57,286 nucleotides of DNA, taken from positions 1 to 57,286 of the forward strand of contig CAJUMJ010000022.1 in the NCBI GenBank assembly GCA_910587095.1, given 5' to 3'. The position numbers and the translations under genes were made by a program. How positions within the stretch are numbered: the stretch's first letter is position 1; each line of letters starts with the position of its first letter. Below are positions 22,944 to 32,211 of the stretch, piece after piece. The notes below the pieces were generated by a model, which saw only the letters and a program-made list of their open reading frames with translations, was not told the origin of the DNA and searched no databases. The stretch comes from an uncultured Lachnospiraceae bacterium (lineage in GTDB: Bacteria; Bacillota; Clostridia; Lachnospirales; Lachnospiraceae).

Positions 22944-25181
22944 ATGGAGACCATCAAGGGATTTATCGATCATATTATTTACCGCAACAAGGACAACGGA
23001 TATACGGTTTTAAATCTTCTCACGCAGGACGACGAACTCACTTGCGTGGGCTTTTTTAAGACGATGGACCAAGGAGAGACGATTGAGGCCCAGGGAGAGT
23101 ATACCCAGCACCAGTTATACGGTAAGCAGTTTAAAATAGAACAATATAAGATATTACCACCCAGCGATGAGGCGAGCGTGGAGAGATATCTTTCTTCAGG
23201 CGCGGTAAAAGGCGTGGGGGAGGCGTTGGCCAGACGGATTGTGAAAGCTTTCGGAGCGGACACCTACCGGATTATCGAGGAGGAGCCGGAGCGCCTGGCG
23301 GAAGTAAAAGGAATCAGCGCGCGCAAGGCGAGGGAAATTGCCGCTTCTCTTTACGAAAAGAGAGACGCCAGGGACGCCATGACTTTTTTGCAGGGATATG
23401 GCATTTCCAATACGCTGGCGCTGCGGATTTACGAAACGTACGGCATGGGACTTTACGGCGTCATGAAGGAGAATCCCTATCGTCTGGCGGAGGATATTCA
23501 GGGAATCGGATTTCGCATTGCGGATGAAATCGCGGAGAAAATCGGTATTCACACCGATTCCGATTACCGCATCAGAAGCGGACTGCTCTACACCTTACAG
23601 CGGGCGGGGAGCGAGGGACATTGCTATCTGCCGGCCGACCGGCTTTTGGGAGAGGCGGGGGAGCTTCTCGGGCTCGAACCTTCCCTGATGGAACCCCAGC
23701 TTCAAAATCTTGCCATGGACAAAAAGCTGGTGATCAAGATGCCGATGCCGGAGGAGACGCAGCGCAGGGTTTACGCTTCCCAGTTTTACTATGCGGAGCT
23801 GAACTGCGCCAGAATGCTCGGCGAACTGAATATCAGGGAGCAGCTTTTACCGGCCGAGGAGGAGGCCCTCTTAAAGAAAATTGACCGGGTAGAAAAGGAG
23901 CTTGGATTAGAGCTTGACTTCCTGCAGAAACAGTCTGTTTTGGAGAGCATCAGAAACGGTGTGTTCATCCTTTCAGGAGGCCCCGGCACGGGAAAAACCA
24001 CTACGATCAATGTCATCATCCACTATTTTTTGTCACAGGGAATGGATATCAGTCTGGCTGCCCCCACAGGCAGAGCCGCCAAACGTATGGCGGAGGCCAC
24101 GGGATACGAGGCCCGCACTATTCACAGACTTCTGGAACTTTCCGGTGCGGCTTCCCTGGAGGGAAAAGCGGCCCGCTTTGAGAGAAACGAGGAAAATCCG
24201 CTGGAGGCGGACGTGATCATCGTGGATGAGATGTCCATGGTGGATATTTTTCTCTTTCAGTCGCTTTTAAAGGCTGTTCCTGTGGGCGCGCGGCTGATTA
24301 TGGTGGGCGATGTGAATCAGCTCCCTTCCGTGGGCCCCGGGCAAGTGCTGGCCGATCTGATCAGGAGCCAGGCTTTCGAGACTGTGATTCTGGAAAAAAT
24401 TTTCCGACAGGCGCAGGAGAGCGATATTGTGCTGAACGCACACCGGATTCATGCCGGGGAGGAGCCGGTTCTTGACAACAAGAGCAGGGACTTTTTCTTT
24501 CTGGAAAGAAACGACGTAAATGTCATATATAAACATATGATCCAGCTCATACTTGAGAAACTGCCCCGCTATGTGAACGCCGGGCCATACGACATCCAGG
24601 TGCTCACACCCATGAGAAAGGGAAAGCTTGGCGTCGAGACGTTAAACGGCATCCTGCAGCGGTACTTGAATCCGCCGGACGACAAAAAGCGCGAGTACCA
24701 ATCGGGGGACACCCTGTTCAGGGAGGGCGACAAGGTGATGCAGATCAAAAATAATTACCAGCTTCCCTGGGAGGTGGTGAGCCGCTACAATATTCCCATC
24801 GATCAGGGCATGGGCGTCTTTAACGGGGACATAGGCATCATCCGTTCCATCGACGAATACGCGAAGGAAGTCGTGGTGGAATTTGACGAGCACAGGCGGG
24901 TCACTTATCCCTTCTCCGGGCTTGACGAGATTGAGCCGGCCTACGCCGTCACCATACATAAGTCCCAGGGCAGCGAGTACCCGGCGGTCATCATGCCGTT
25001 ACTCACCGGCCCCCATATGCTGTTTAACCGCAATCTCCTGTACACGGGCATTACACGCGCGAGGACATGCGTCACCATTTTGGGAAGCCGCGCCACGCTT
25101 TCGGAAATGATCGCCAACAATCAGGAAAATCGGCGCTTTACGGGTTTTGCCGATCAATTTGCAGGAAAGGACATTTCATGA
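22944..25181 (+). CDS. recD2: RecD2-type ATP-dependent DNA helicase
   Basis: A 745-residue protein with an N-terminal OB-like region (METIKGFIDHIIYRNKDNGYTVL), tandem helix-hairpin-helix stretches (GAVKGVGEALARRI, KGISARKAREIA, GIGFRIADEIAEKIG), Walker A GGPGTGKTTT near residue 347, DEMSMVD (motif II), GDVNQLPSVGPG (motif III), FRQA and the C-terminal TIHKSQGSEYP and NLLYTGITRAR. RecD2 is a 5'-3' helicase of RecBC-lacking bacteria implicated in repair and fork processing. Its stop overlaps the comF start (ATGA). Confidence 0.95.
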   Translation: METIKGFIDHIIYRNKDNGYTVLNLLTQDDELTCVGFFKTMDQGETIEAQGEYTQHQLYGKQFKIEQYKILPPSDEASVERYLSSGAVKGVGEALARRIVKAFGADTYRIIEEEPERLAEVKGISARKAREIAASLYEKRDARDAMTFLQGYGISNTLALRIYETYGMGLYGVMKENPYRLAEDIQGIGFRIADEIAEKIGIHTDSDYRIRSGLLYTLQRAGSEGHCYLPADRLLGEAGELLGLEPSLMEPQLQNLAMDKKLVIKMPMPEETQRRVYASQFYYAELNCARMLGELNIREQLLPAEEEALLKKIDRVEKELGLELDFLQKQSVLESIRNGVFILSGGPGTGKTTTINVIIHYFLSQGMDISLAAPTGRAAKRMAEATGYEARTIHRLLELSGAASLEGKAARFERNEENPLEADVIIVDEMSMVDIFLFQSLLKAVPVGARLIMVGDVNQLPSVGPGQVLADLIRSQAFETVILEKIFRQAQESDIVLNAHRIHAGEEPVLDNKSRDFFFLERNDVNVIYKHMIQLILEKLPRYVNAGPYDIQVLTPMRKGKLGVETLNGILQRYLNPPDDKKREYQSGDTLFREGDKVMQIKNNYQLPWEVVSRYNIPIDQGMGVFNGDIGIIRSIDEYAKEVVVEFDEHRRVTYPFSGLDEIEPAYAVTIHKSQGSEYPAVIMPLLTGPHMLFNRNLLYTGITRARTCVTILGSRATLSEMIANNQENRRFTGFADQFAGKDIS

Positions 25182-25891
25182 CCTCACTTCCGAATACGCT
25201 TCTGACGCTCCTGTTTCCCCGGCGTTGTCCTGTCTGCGACGAGCCGGTCAAACCGTGGAATGCCCTGATATGTGCGGACTGTGCTCCGCATCTGCACTAC
25301 AATGGCCCGCCGTGGTGCTTAAAGTGCGGGAAGCATATCGGGGACAGCCAAAAGGAATACTGCGGCGACTGCGCAGCTCATTCGCATCTGTACGACCGCG
25401 GACGCGCCTTGTTTACATATCGCAGCGCGTCTGCTTCGCTGTCGCGCTTCAAATATCATGGCAGACAGGAATATGCCGCCTTTTACGCCGTCTGCATGGC
25501 AAGGTATATGGGAAACTTTATAACTTCCTGCGGGGCGCAGGCGTTTGTGCCGGTGCCGCTTCACAAAAGCAGAATGAGAAAGAGGGGGTACAATCAGGCC
25601 CAGGTTTTGGCGAGTCAACTTTCCGCTCTTACAGGCATACCTGTTTATGCGGATTGGATTGGCAGAGTGGAGAAAACCGTGCCTATGAAAGATTTACCTG
25701 CGTCTGAGAGACAAAATAATTTGAAAAGGGCTTTCAAAATTCTCCGCAATGATGTAAAATTAAATACGATTATAATTATAGACGACATCTACACGACGGG
25801 CAGCACCATAGACGCCATGAGCCGGGAGTTTAGGAATGTGGGTGTGAAACGAATTTATTTTATCACCTTAGCCATAGGGAGAGGCATATGA
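25178..25891 (+). CDS. comF: ComF family phosphoribosyltransferase-like protein
   Basis: A 237-residue protein from the ATG at 25178 overlapping the recD2 stop, with AGGAAAGG upstream. It has an N-terminal zinc site of the ComFC/GntX type (RRCPVC … CADC … CLKCGKHI … CGDCAAH), VPVPLHKSRMRKRGYNQ in the centre and a PRPP-loop IIIIDDIYTTGST near residues 196-208. In Bacillus, ComFC is needed for DNA uptake. A yvyF homologue follows, matching the Bacillus comF–yvyF order, although comFA is replaced here by recD2. Confidence 0.92.
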   Translation: MTSLPNTLLTLLFPRRCPVCDEPVKPWNALICADCAPHLHYNGPPWCLKCGKHIGDSQKEYCGDCAAHSHLYDRGRALFTYRSASASLSRFKYHGRQEYAAFYAVCMARYMGNFITSCGAQAFVPVPLHKSRMRKRGYNQAQVLASQLSALTGIPVYADWIGRVEKTVPMKDLPASERQNNLKRAFKILRNDVKLNTIIIIDDIYTTGSTIDAMSREFRNVGVKRIYFITLAIGRGI

Positions 25892-25960
25892 TATGACAGA
25901 TAGCCTGCACCGCGCGGGTGAAATTACTTCGTATGATTAAGAATGACAGGAGGATATAAT

Positions 25961-26368
25961 ATGAACGTAAAAAATTGTAGGAAATGCGGCAATCTTTTTA
26001 ACTATGTTTCCGGGCCGCCGATTTGCATGACATGCAGGGAAAAGATGGAGGAGAAGTTTCAGGAAGTAAAAAAGTATATCCAGGATAACGGTCATGCTTC
26101 CATCCCCCAGGTGGCGGAGGCTTGCGACGTTTCCACCAACCAGATACATCAGTGGCTCAGGGAGGAGCGGCTTGAGCTTTCGGCGGATTCCGGCATTACG
26201 CTCACCTGTGAAAACTGCGGTGCTCCCATCATGACGGGACGCTTCTGCTCGAAGTGCAAAAATTCGATAACGAACGAACTGAGCAGCAGCATCAGGAAGC
26301 CCGAGCCTCCAAAGGTACAGAAGAAAAAGGACACGAAGGAAAATCCGAAAATGCGGTTTTTGAATTAG
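25961..26368 (+). CDS. yvyF: YvyF-like flagellar-operon zinc-ribbon/HTH protein
   Basis: A 135-residue protein from ATG 25961 with AGGAGG at 25948-25953; an upstream ATG at 25943 overlaps that site and is rejected. It has a first zinc ribbon CRKCGNLF…CMTC, an HTH-like segment ASIPQVAEACDVSTNQIHQWL near residues 47-67, a second ribbon CENCG…CSKCK near 85-104, and a basic tail. This matches the TIGR03826-type flagellar operon protein found next to comF, thought to modulate flagellar or competence gene expression. Separate from the main flagellar locus in this window. Confidence 0.85.
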   Translation: MNVKNCRKCGNLFNYVSGPPICMTCREKMEEKFQEVKKYIQDNGHASIPQVAEACDVSTNQIHQWLREERLELSADSGITLTCENCGAPIMTGRFCSKCKNSITNELSSSIRKPEPPKVQKKKDTKENPKMRFLN

Positions 26369-26395
26369 TATGTATTTCGGAAACTGGAGAGGCAT

Positions 26396-26794
26396 ATGTT
26401 AAACGAGGAGAGAGTCGTTCTGATGACAAAGATGGCTTCCTACGAGGCGAACGAGGGGAAGAAAAGTCTGGCTATCGGCAGTTACTTCAGGAGCGACTAT
26501 ATAGGGTGGCAAGTACTAAAATCCATTATAAGTGCAACCATCGCATTTGTAGTGGTATTTGCCATGTACATTTTTTATGACTTCGAGGTCTTTATGATGG
26601 AGATCTACAAGATGGATCTTCTGGAATTTGCCAGGAATGTCCTGTTCTTTTACCTGGGGACGGTGGGAGCCTACGCCTTCATCTCCTATGTGGTGTACTC
26701 GGTGAAATACAGTCGCGCAAGGAAGAGCCTGCGGATATACCACTCCAATTTGCAGCATCTTGCTTCCTTATACAAAAATGAAAAGAACGGATAA
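26396..26794 (+). CDS. Unknown small membrane protein
   Basis: A 132-residue protein with two predicted membrane helices, about residues 40-60 (IISATIAFVVVFAMYIFY) and 80-104 (VLFFYLGTVGAYAFISYVVY), flanked by cytosolic-looking basic segments and a C-terminal KYSRARKSLRIYHSNLQHL stretch. GGAGAGG precedes the ATG closely. It lies 27 bases after yvyF and 14 before the next membrane gene, so it is probably part of the transcript leading to cdaA. I do not recognise the family. Confidence 0.75.
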   Translation: MLNEERVVLMTKMASYEANEGKKSLAIGSYFRSDYIGWQVLKSIISATIAFVVVFAMYIFYDFEVFMMEIYKMDLLEFARNVLFFYLGTVGAYAFISYVVYSVKYSRARKSLRIYHSNLQHLASLYKNEKNG

Positions 26795-26808
26795 AAGGAT
26801 TAACTTAC

Positions 26809-27798
26809 ATGACGACTTTATTGGTTATAAAACAGGCTTTGGTTACGGTATACAGCAAATATGAGGTGTACATAACGCCCCTTTTAAAGTTCCTTCTGGC
26901 ACTGATCTCGCTGCTTTTGATTAATTCCGGCCTGGGATATATGGAGAGTATTGACAGGATGACGGTGGTAATGATTGTGGCGCTTATGTGCTCTTTTATG
27001 CCGACGGGCTTTATTGCCTTGATGGGAGCGGTATTTGTCCTGCTGCATCTTTACAGCTTCAGCCTGGAGTGCGCGGCGGTGACCGGGGCGGGTTTCCTTC
27101 TGCTCTTTTTGCTGTATTTGCGTTTTGCGCCGAAAGATACGGTGGTGGTAGTGCTTTTACCGATCTGCTTCCTGCTTCGCATTCCGTATGTGATCCCCAT
27201 TTCCATGGGGCTGATCGGGACACCCGCCTCTGCGGTGTCGGTGGCCTGCGGTGTAATCGTCTACTACATGCTCCATTACGTGACGCAGAATGCGACGGTG
27301 ATTGCGGCCATGGCGGACGAGGAGACGGCGGCCAAGTTTCGGTTTATCATTGACGGACTGATCAAAAACAGAGAGATGGTGGTGACCATCGCGGCCTTTG
27401 CCACCACCGTAATTATCGTGTACCTCTTACGGCGCATGAGCATAGACTACGCCTGGACTATCGCGATGACCGCGGGGGCGGTCGTAAATATTATGGTACT
27501 TCTGGTAGGGGATCTGATTTTTGACATTAACGAATCGCTTTTGAGCGTGATTCTCGGAACGGTGCTTTCTTTTCTGCTTGTGCTGGTTTTACAGTTTTTT
27601 GTTTTTTATGTGGATTACAGTCGAACGGAAAAGGTTCAGTTTGAAGATGACGAATACTATTATTATGTGAAGGCGGTACCGAAGGTCACTGTGGCAAAGC
27701 CGGAAAAGAAAGTGAAACAGATCAGTTCAACAAGAACCGGACAGACAAAGAGCCAGCCGAAAGGTCAGACGAGGAACAGCCGGCCGGTACACCGTTAA
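26809..27798 (+). CDS. Unknown polytopic membrane protein upstream of cdaA
   Basis: A 329-residue protein with about eight hydrophobic segments between residues 25 and 270 (LLKFLLALISLLLI, MVVMIV-like, LLLFLLYL, VVVLLPICFLLRI, VVTIAAFATTVIIVYLL, LGTVLSFLLVLVLQFFVFYV), an acidic tyrosine-rich patch EDDEYYYYVKAV, and a basic, disordered C-terminal tail of about 50 residues. There is no catalytic motif. It precedes cdaA by 39 bases, so a link to the c-di-AMP/wall module is possible but is inferred from position only. Confidence 0.8.
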   Translation: MTTLLVIKQALVTVYSKYEVYITPLLKFLLALISLLLINSGLGYMESIDRMTVVMIVALMCSFMPTGFIALMGAVFVLLHLYSFSLECAAVTGAGFLLLFLLYLRFAPKDTVVVVLLPICFLLRIPYVIPISMGLIGTPASAVSVACGVIVYYMLHYVTQNATVIAAMADEETAAKFRFIIDGLIKNREMVVTIAAFATTVIIVYLLRRMSIDYAWTIAMTAGAVVNIMVLLVGDLIFDINESLLSVILGTVLSFLLVLVLQFFVFYVDYSRTEKVQFEDDEYYYYVKAVPKVTVAKPEKKVKQISSTRTGQTKSQPKGQTRNSRPVHR

Positions 27799-27837
27799 AA
27801 ATAACTTGATATTGACACAGAGGGCGGGTGATGAGAG

Positions 27838-28719
27838 ATGGAACAATTAAATAACTGGATCGGGGTCTATCTCGCGAGGCTTCATATGCCTACTATCCAC
27901 TGGAACGACGTGGCGGAAATTGCTATTTTGACATTTGTGGCATATCATATTCTGGTATGGATCAAAAATACCAGAGCGTGGGCGCTGTTAAAAGGCGTTA
28001 TCGTGATTTTGATTTTCATTGTGATTGCCGCGCTTTGCAAAATGAATACGATCCTCTGGATTGTACCGAATATTATCAGTATAGCGGCTATCGCTTTTGT
28101 GGTGGTTTTGCAGCCGGAGCTGCGGGCCGCACTGGAGGAGCTTGGACGGAAAAACTTTCTGGCGTCGCTTTTGGATTCCAATAAACGTGAGGACGGCCGG
28201 TTTTCGGATCGCACCGTAAACGAGATCGTAAAAGCATGTGTGGAAATGGGAAAGGTGAAGACGGGGGCCTTGATCGTGATCGAGCACAATCAGTCTCTTC
28301 AGGAGTACGAGAGAACAGGTATTGATGTGGACGGCATTATATCAAGCCAGCTTCTGATCAATATATTCGAGCATAATACGCCGCTGCACGACGGCGCGGT
28401 GATTGTGCGCGGAAACAGGGTGGTATCCGCCACCTGCTATCTGCCTTTATCCGATAATATGGCGCTCAGCAAGGATCTCGGAACGAGGCACAGGGCAGGC
28501 GTCGGCATTTCCGAGGTGACAGATTCCCTGACGGTGATTGTCTCCGAGGAAACAGGAAAAATCAGTGTGGCCTACGGCGGGGCTTTGGAACGGGGCCTGG
28601 ATGCGTCGAGGCTGAAGGAGCGCATTTTTGAGATTCAGGATAAACCCGTGGAGGAGAAAAAGCGCAAGCTCTGGAAAAGCAAGAGCATAGGAAAGGCAGG
28701 GGTTAAGGATGAAGAGTAG
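27838..28719 (+). CDS. cdaA: Diadenylate cyclase CdaA
   Basis: A 293-residue protein. Three membrane helices lie in about residues 20-85 (AILTFVAYHILVWI, LLKGVIVILIFIVIAAL, IISIAAIAFVVVLQ), followed by a DisA_N/DAC domain with HDGAVIVRG near residue 186 and GTRHRAGVGISEVTD near 214, both needed for joining two ATP into c-di-AMP. GGGTGATGAGAG precedes the ATG. CdaA is the membrane cyclase controlled by CdaR and GlmM, both encoded directly downstream here; the cdaR ATG overlaps the cdaA end by 11 bases. Confidence 0.97.
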   Translation: MEQLNNWIGVYLARLHMPTIHWNDVAEIAILTFVAYHILVWIKNTRAWALLKGVIVILIFIVIAALCKMNTILWIVPNIISIAAIAFVVVLQPELRAALEELGRKNFLASLLDSNKREDGRFSDRTVNEIVKACVEMGKVKTGALIVIEHNQSLQEYERTGIDVDGIISSQLLINIFEHNTPLHDGAVIVRGNRVVSATCYLPLSDNMALSKDLGTRHRAGVGISEVTDSLTVIVSEETGKISVAYGGALERGLDASRLKERIFEIQDKPVEEKKRKLWKSKSIGKAGVKDEE

Positions 28720-29995
28720 GCTTACCCGGAACTGGGGCTTAAAGATCGCGTCCTTCCTATGCGCGGCGGTACTTTGGCTGGTCGTCACCAACATAAACGA
28801 TCCCATTGTGACTTACCGCGTGACGGATGTGCCTGTCACTATTAAAAACGCAAATCTGATTACGGATAGAGGGCAGGTGTACGAGGTGCTGGATGGCACG
28901 GACATGATTGACGTGGTTACGGTGTCCGCGCCCCGGTCTGTCATCGATTCGCTCGACAAAAGCAATATTGTTGCGGAGGCGGATGTCAACGACCTGACAA
29001 GCGTTGATACGGTGGCTATCAAGCTCTCTACAAATAAGTATAGCGACAAGCTGGACAGCATACGCGGCAATATTGACAGCGTGCGTTTGAGCATAGAGGA
29101 AAAGCAGACCAGATGGGTGCCGCTGAAATGCGGGACCACGGGCGAGGTGCGCGAGGGTTATATGGTGGGAAGCGTCAGCTCGGACCAGAACCTTCTCAGG
29201 ATTTCCGGCCCTCAGTCCATTATTTCGCAAGTCAGCAAAGCGCAGGCGGAGGTGGATATCTCTGACGCCATAAACAATATCAATACGGATTCCGACATCA
29301 GGCTTTACAATGAGGCGGAGGATGAAATTATCGCTGATAATATCGAGAAGAGCGTTTCAAAAGTGCGGGTCAGCGTGGAAATTCTGGAATATAAGACGGT
29401 ACCTCTTGTGTGCGAGGTATCCGGCACGCCGGAGGAGGGCTATCAGTTTACAGGCGAGATCGCTTTCAGCAAAAGTATGGTGAGAGTGGCTGCCAGATCC
29501 AAAATTTTGGAGAACATGGAACGTATAGAGATTCCTCAGGGAGTGCTGGATGTGACGGGCGCAACGGAGGATGTGACGGTACTTGTGGATATCAACGAAT
29601 ATTTGCCGGAAGGCGTGACCTTGATTGAGGATAATTTTGTGGGACGGGTCAATGTCACGGCGAAAATTGAAACCGAGAGGGAGCGCGCCGTGCGTATTCC
29701 GGTGGGACAGATCCGTTTTGACGGTCTTCCCGCGGGATATCAGGCGGTTATTACGGAGCCTGCTAACGAGTGCAGTATTATGTTTGCCGGCCTGCTCTCG
29801 ACTCTGGACAGTCTCACCGCTGAAGAGGTTTCGGCCGTGGTGGATCTGGAAGCGTGGATGGCCGGAGAGGAGCAGGAAGAGATCATGGAAGGAAGCTATT
29901 GGATGCCCGTAAAGGCCGCCGTGGAGGGGAAAAAGCTCAGACAGAGCAGCGTCACGGAGGTTCGGGTACATATCCTTACCGATGCGGAAGAATAG
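28709..29995 (+). CDS. cdaR: CdaR (YbbR) regulator of CdaA
   Basis: A 428-residue protein with one N-terminal anchor (LKIASFLCAAVLWLVVTNI, about residues 11-29) and an extracellular part of repeated YbbR domains (VTIKNANLI…VTVSAPRSVID; LRISGPQSIISQVSKAQAEVDIS; RVAARSKILENMERIEIPQGVLDV and a last copy). CdaR binds CdaA and modulates c-di-AMP output. It overlaps cdaA and is followed by glmM, separated by a tandem family B repeat that begins on the last base of the cdaR stop. Confidence 0.95.
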   Translation: MKSRLTRNWGLKIASFLCAAVLWLVVTNINDPIVTYRVTDVPVTIKNANLITDRGQVYEVLDGTDMIDVVTVSAPRSVIDSLDKSNIVAEADVNDLTSVDTVAIKLSTNKYSDKLDSIRGNIDSVRLSIEEKQTRWVPLKCGTTGEVREGYMVGSVSSDQNLLRISGPQSIISQVSKAQAEVDISDAINNINTDSDIRLYNEAEDEIIADNIEKSVSKVRVSVEILEYKTVPLVCEVSGTPEEGYQFTGEIAFSKSMVRVAARSKILENMERIEIPQGVLDVTGATEDVTVLVDINEYLPEGVTLIEDNFVGRVNVTAKIETERERAVRIPVGQIRFDGLPAGYQAVITEPANECSIMFAGLLSTLDSLTAEEVSAVVDLEAWMAGEEQEEIMEGSYWMPVKAAVEGKKLRQSSVTEVRVHILTDAEE

Positions 29996-30330
29996 TGTGA
30001 GAAGAGTTTCTAAAGACGTCCCGCCATAGGACGGGACGCCAAGAAACTCTAGGAGTTGCTTTGCAACTCCCTCTCACACAGGAGAATGCCTGAAATACGG
30101 GCATTCTCCGCACGGATTTGAGATTCCGCATAGCGGAATCATGGAGGTTAGTGTGAGAAGAGTTTCTAAAGACGTCCCGCCATAGGACGGGATGCCAAGA
30201 AACTCCAGGAGTTGCTTTGCAACTCCCTCTCACACAGGAGAATGCCCAAAATACGGCATTCTCCGGGACGAACTTGTTCGTCCGTGGTTTGGAGTCACAG
30301 CAAAGCTGTGACATGGCGGTTAGCGAGAAA
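29995..30330. repeat. Family B structured intergenic repeat, two tandem units
   Basis: Units begin at 29995 and 30151 (period 156). Pairing in unit 1: GTGTGAGA/TCTCACAC (29995-30002 with 30072-30079), AGAGTTTCT/AGAAACTCT, GTCCCG/CGGGAC, GGAGTTGC/GCAACTCC, then a separate hairpin GGAGAATGCC/GGGCATTCTCC. Unit 2 repeats nearly all of this. After unit 2 come two short hairpins (GGACGAA/TTCGTCC and GTCACAG/CTGTGAC). Confidence 0.8.
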
Positions 30331-30352
30331 ATATAAAAACACGGAGGTGTGT

Positions 30353-31702
30353 ATGAGCAGATTATTTGGTACGGACGGTGTACGCGGCGTGGCAAACGAG
30401 GAGTTATCACCGCTTTTGGCCATGCAGCTTGGTCAGGCAGGCGCTTATGTCCTGACAAAAGAGAACGCGCACAAGCCTACGCTTATGGTCGGATGCGATA
30501 CGAGAATTTCCGGCGATATGTTGGCGAATGCTCTGATGGCCGGTATATGTTCGGTGGGAGCAAACGCGGTGTACGTGGGTGTTGTCCCCACGCCGGCGGT
30601 GGCTTATCTCACCAGAAAGTATAAAGTGGACGCGGGTGTTGTGATTTCCGCTTCCCACAACACGGTAGAGTTTAACGGCATTAAGTTTTTTGACGGAGAC
30701 GGCTATAAGCTGCCGGATTCCCTTGAGGATGAAATCGAGGAGCTGATCAGGAACGATATGCGGGGCGTCAAGTTCCCCACAGGCCCCAGCGTGGGGAAAA
30801 TCAAGTACCGCACGGATGCGAGAGAGGAATACATCAATCACGCGATGAGGGCCGTGAACGTGGATCTGCAGGGCATGAAGATTGTGCTTGACTGCGCGGA
30901 GGGCGCATCCTTCTACACTTCCGTGGAAACCATGAAGGAGCTGGGGGCGGATGTGGTGGCTATCCACAATAATCCCGACGGCACCAATATCAACGCAAAC
31001 TGCGGTTCCACCCATATGGAAGAGCTGCAGGCCAGAGTGGTTTATGAAAAGGCAAATTTGGGCCTTGCTTTTGACGGCGATGCGGACAGACTTTTAGCGG
31101 TGGATGAGCTTGGACACGTTGTGGACGGCGACCAGATCATGGCGATTGTCGGAAATCACATGAAAGCCCAGGGCAAGCTCAACAAAAACACCATTGTGGC
31201 TACGGTTATGAGCAATCTCGGCTTTTTCCTGATGGGCGAGAAGAACGGTATCAAAATCGAGCAGACCAAAGTGGGTGACCGTTATGTGCTGGAGCGCATG
31301 AGGGAGATCGGCGCGAGCTTGGGCGGCGAGCAGTCCGGCCATGTGATCTTTTTAGACGAAAATACTACGGGGGACGGCCTCCTGAGCGCTCTTCATCTGC
31401 TGCAGGTGATCGTGGAGACACAAAAGCCGCTCTCGGAACTCGCCTCTGTCATGGAGGTGATGCCCCAGGCGCTTGTCGGCGCGAAGGTGCCGAACCACAA
31501 AAAGGAAAAATTTATGGATTACCCCGAGATTGCGGAGGCAATTGCCGCTCTCGACAAAAAGTTTGCCGGCGAAGGCCGCGTGCTGATTCGTCCGTCCGGG
31601 ACGGAACCCCTTGTCCGTGTCATGATCGAAGGCAAAGATCAGAAGATTATCACCGCGGAGGCCAGAAAACTGGCGGAACTGATTCAGAATATTATGTTAT
31701 AA
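30353..31702 (+). CDS. glmM: Phosphoglucosamine mutase GlmM
   Basis: A 449-residue protein started at ATG 30353 (MSRLFGTDGVRGVAN, the standard GlmM start) with CGGAGGT nine bases upstream; the longer frame reads through the repeat. The active-site phosphoserine loop VISASHNTVEFNGIK has the Ser near residue 100, the metal loop is FDGDADRLL near 242, the sugar-binding loop GGEQSGH near 325, and the phosphate loop RPSGTEPLVRVMIEG near 410. It interconverts glucosamine-6-P and glucosamine-1-P for UDP-GlcNAc synthesis and inhibits CdaA in other Firmicutes. Third gene of cdaA–cdaR–glmM. Confidence 0.98.
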   Translation: MSRLFGTDGVRGVANEELSPLLAMQLGQAGAYVLTKENAHKPTLMVGCDTRISGDMLANALMAGICSVGANAVYVGVVPTPAVAYLTRKYKVDAGVVISASHNTVEFNGIKFFDGDGYKLPDSLEDEIEELIRNDMRGVKFPTGPSVGKIKYRTDAREEYINHAMRAVNVDLQGMKIVLDCAEGASFYTSVETMKELGADVVAIHNNPDGTNINANCGSTHMEELQARVVYEKANLGLAFDGDADRLLAVDELGHVVDGDQIMAIVGNHMKAQGKLNKNTIVATVMSNLGFFLMGEKNGIKIEQTKVGDRYVLERMREIGASLGGEQSGHVIFLDENTTGDGLLSALHLLQVIVETQKPLSELASVMEVMPQALVGAKVPNHKKEKFMDYPEIAEAIAALDKKFAGEGRVLIRPSGTEPLVRVMIEGKDQKIITAEARKLAELIQNIML

Positions 31703-31705
31703 AGC

Positions 31706-31734
31706 TTGAGATATACGTAAAAAGATGGTATACT
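31706..31734 (+). promoter_or_regulatory. Sigma-A type promoter upstream of the HPr gene
   Basis: TTGAGA, 17-base spacer, TATACT, only four bases after the glmM stop. The resulting leader of about 145 bases contains further inverted repeats (for example CGCAAA/TTTGCG near 31781-31817). Confidence 0.75.
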
Positions 31735-31884
31735 CATACTAATCTCCATCTCGGAGTATTTATATGACTCGGGGTACTACTTTGCCGACGCAAAGCTGCA
31801 AATCCCAAATTTGCGTTTGTTACGGCGAAAACGAGTGGAACAGACAGTGATGCGAACCTATCATGCAAGAAAGAGGAAAAGGCT

Positions 31885-32148
31885 ATGGTAAGTCAAAAAG
31901 TAGTCATCAAAAACCCGACAGGGCTACATCTAAGACCGGCAGGCATCCTATGTAAGGAAGCGATGCAGTTTAAATCTCTGATAACCTTTACATTTCGTGA
32001 AAATACAGCGAACGCCAAGAGTGTTCTGAGCGTGCTCGGAGCATGTGTTAAGTGCGGCGATGAAATTGAGTTTGTGTGTGATGGTGAGGATGAGGAGGAA
32101 GCTCTCAAAACGTTGGTAAATGCGATTGAGAGCGGTCTTGGAGAATAA
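31885..32148 (+). CDS. HPr family phosphocarrier protein
   Basis: An 87-residue protein of HPr length. The phosphorylation loop GLHLRPAG carries His15, and Ser46 lies in NAKSVLSVLGA, at the position used by HPr kinase in Firmicutes. HPr passes phosphate from enzyme I to sugar EIIs, and its Ser-phosphorylated form works with CcpA in catabolite control. It stands alone with its own promoter and terminator; no ptsI follows, so whether it is the main HPr or a Crh-like paralogue is open, though His15 being present argues against Crh. Confidence 0.9.
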   Translation: MVSQKVVIKNPTGLHLRPAGILCKEAMQFKSLITFTFRENTANAKSVLSVLGACVKCGDEIEFVCDGEDEEEALKTLVNAIESGLGE

Positions 32149-32167
32149 CGTCACGAATCTAACCAGG

Positions 32168-32196
32168 CCCCGCTGTATCTTGCAGCGGGGCTTTTT
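32168..32196 (+). terminator. Terminator of the HPr gene
   Basis: CCCCGCTG/CAGCGGGG stem, loop TATCTTG, then CTTTTT, about 20 bases past the stop. Confidence 0.9.
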
Positions 32197-32211
32197 GCGC
32201 GAAAGCAATGA

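Noticed and set aside
30212..30352. N-terminal extension of GlmM
   Set aside because: It reads through the family B repeat; MSRLFGTDG with a strong ribosome site at 30353 is the family start.
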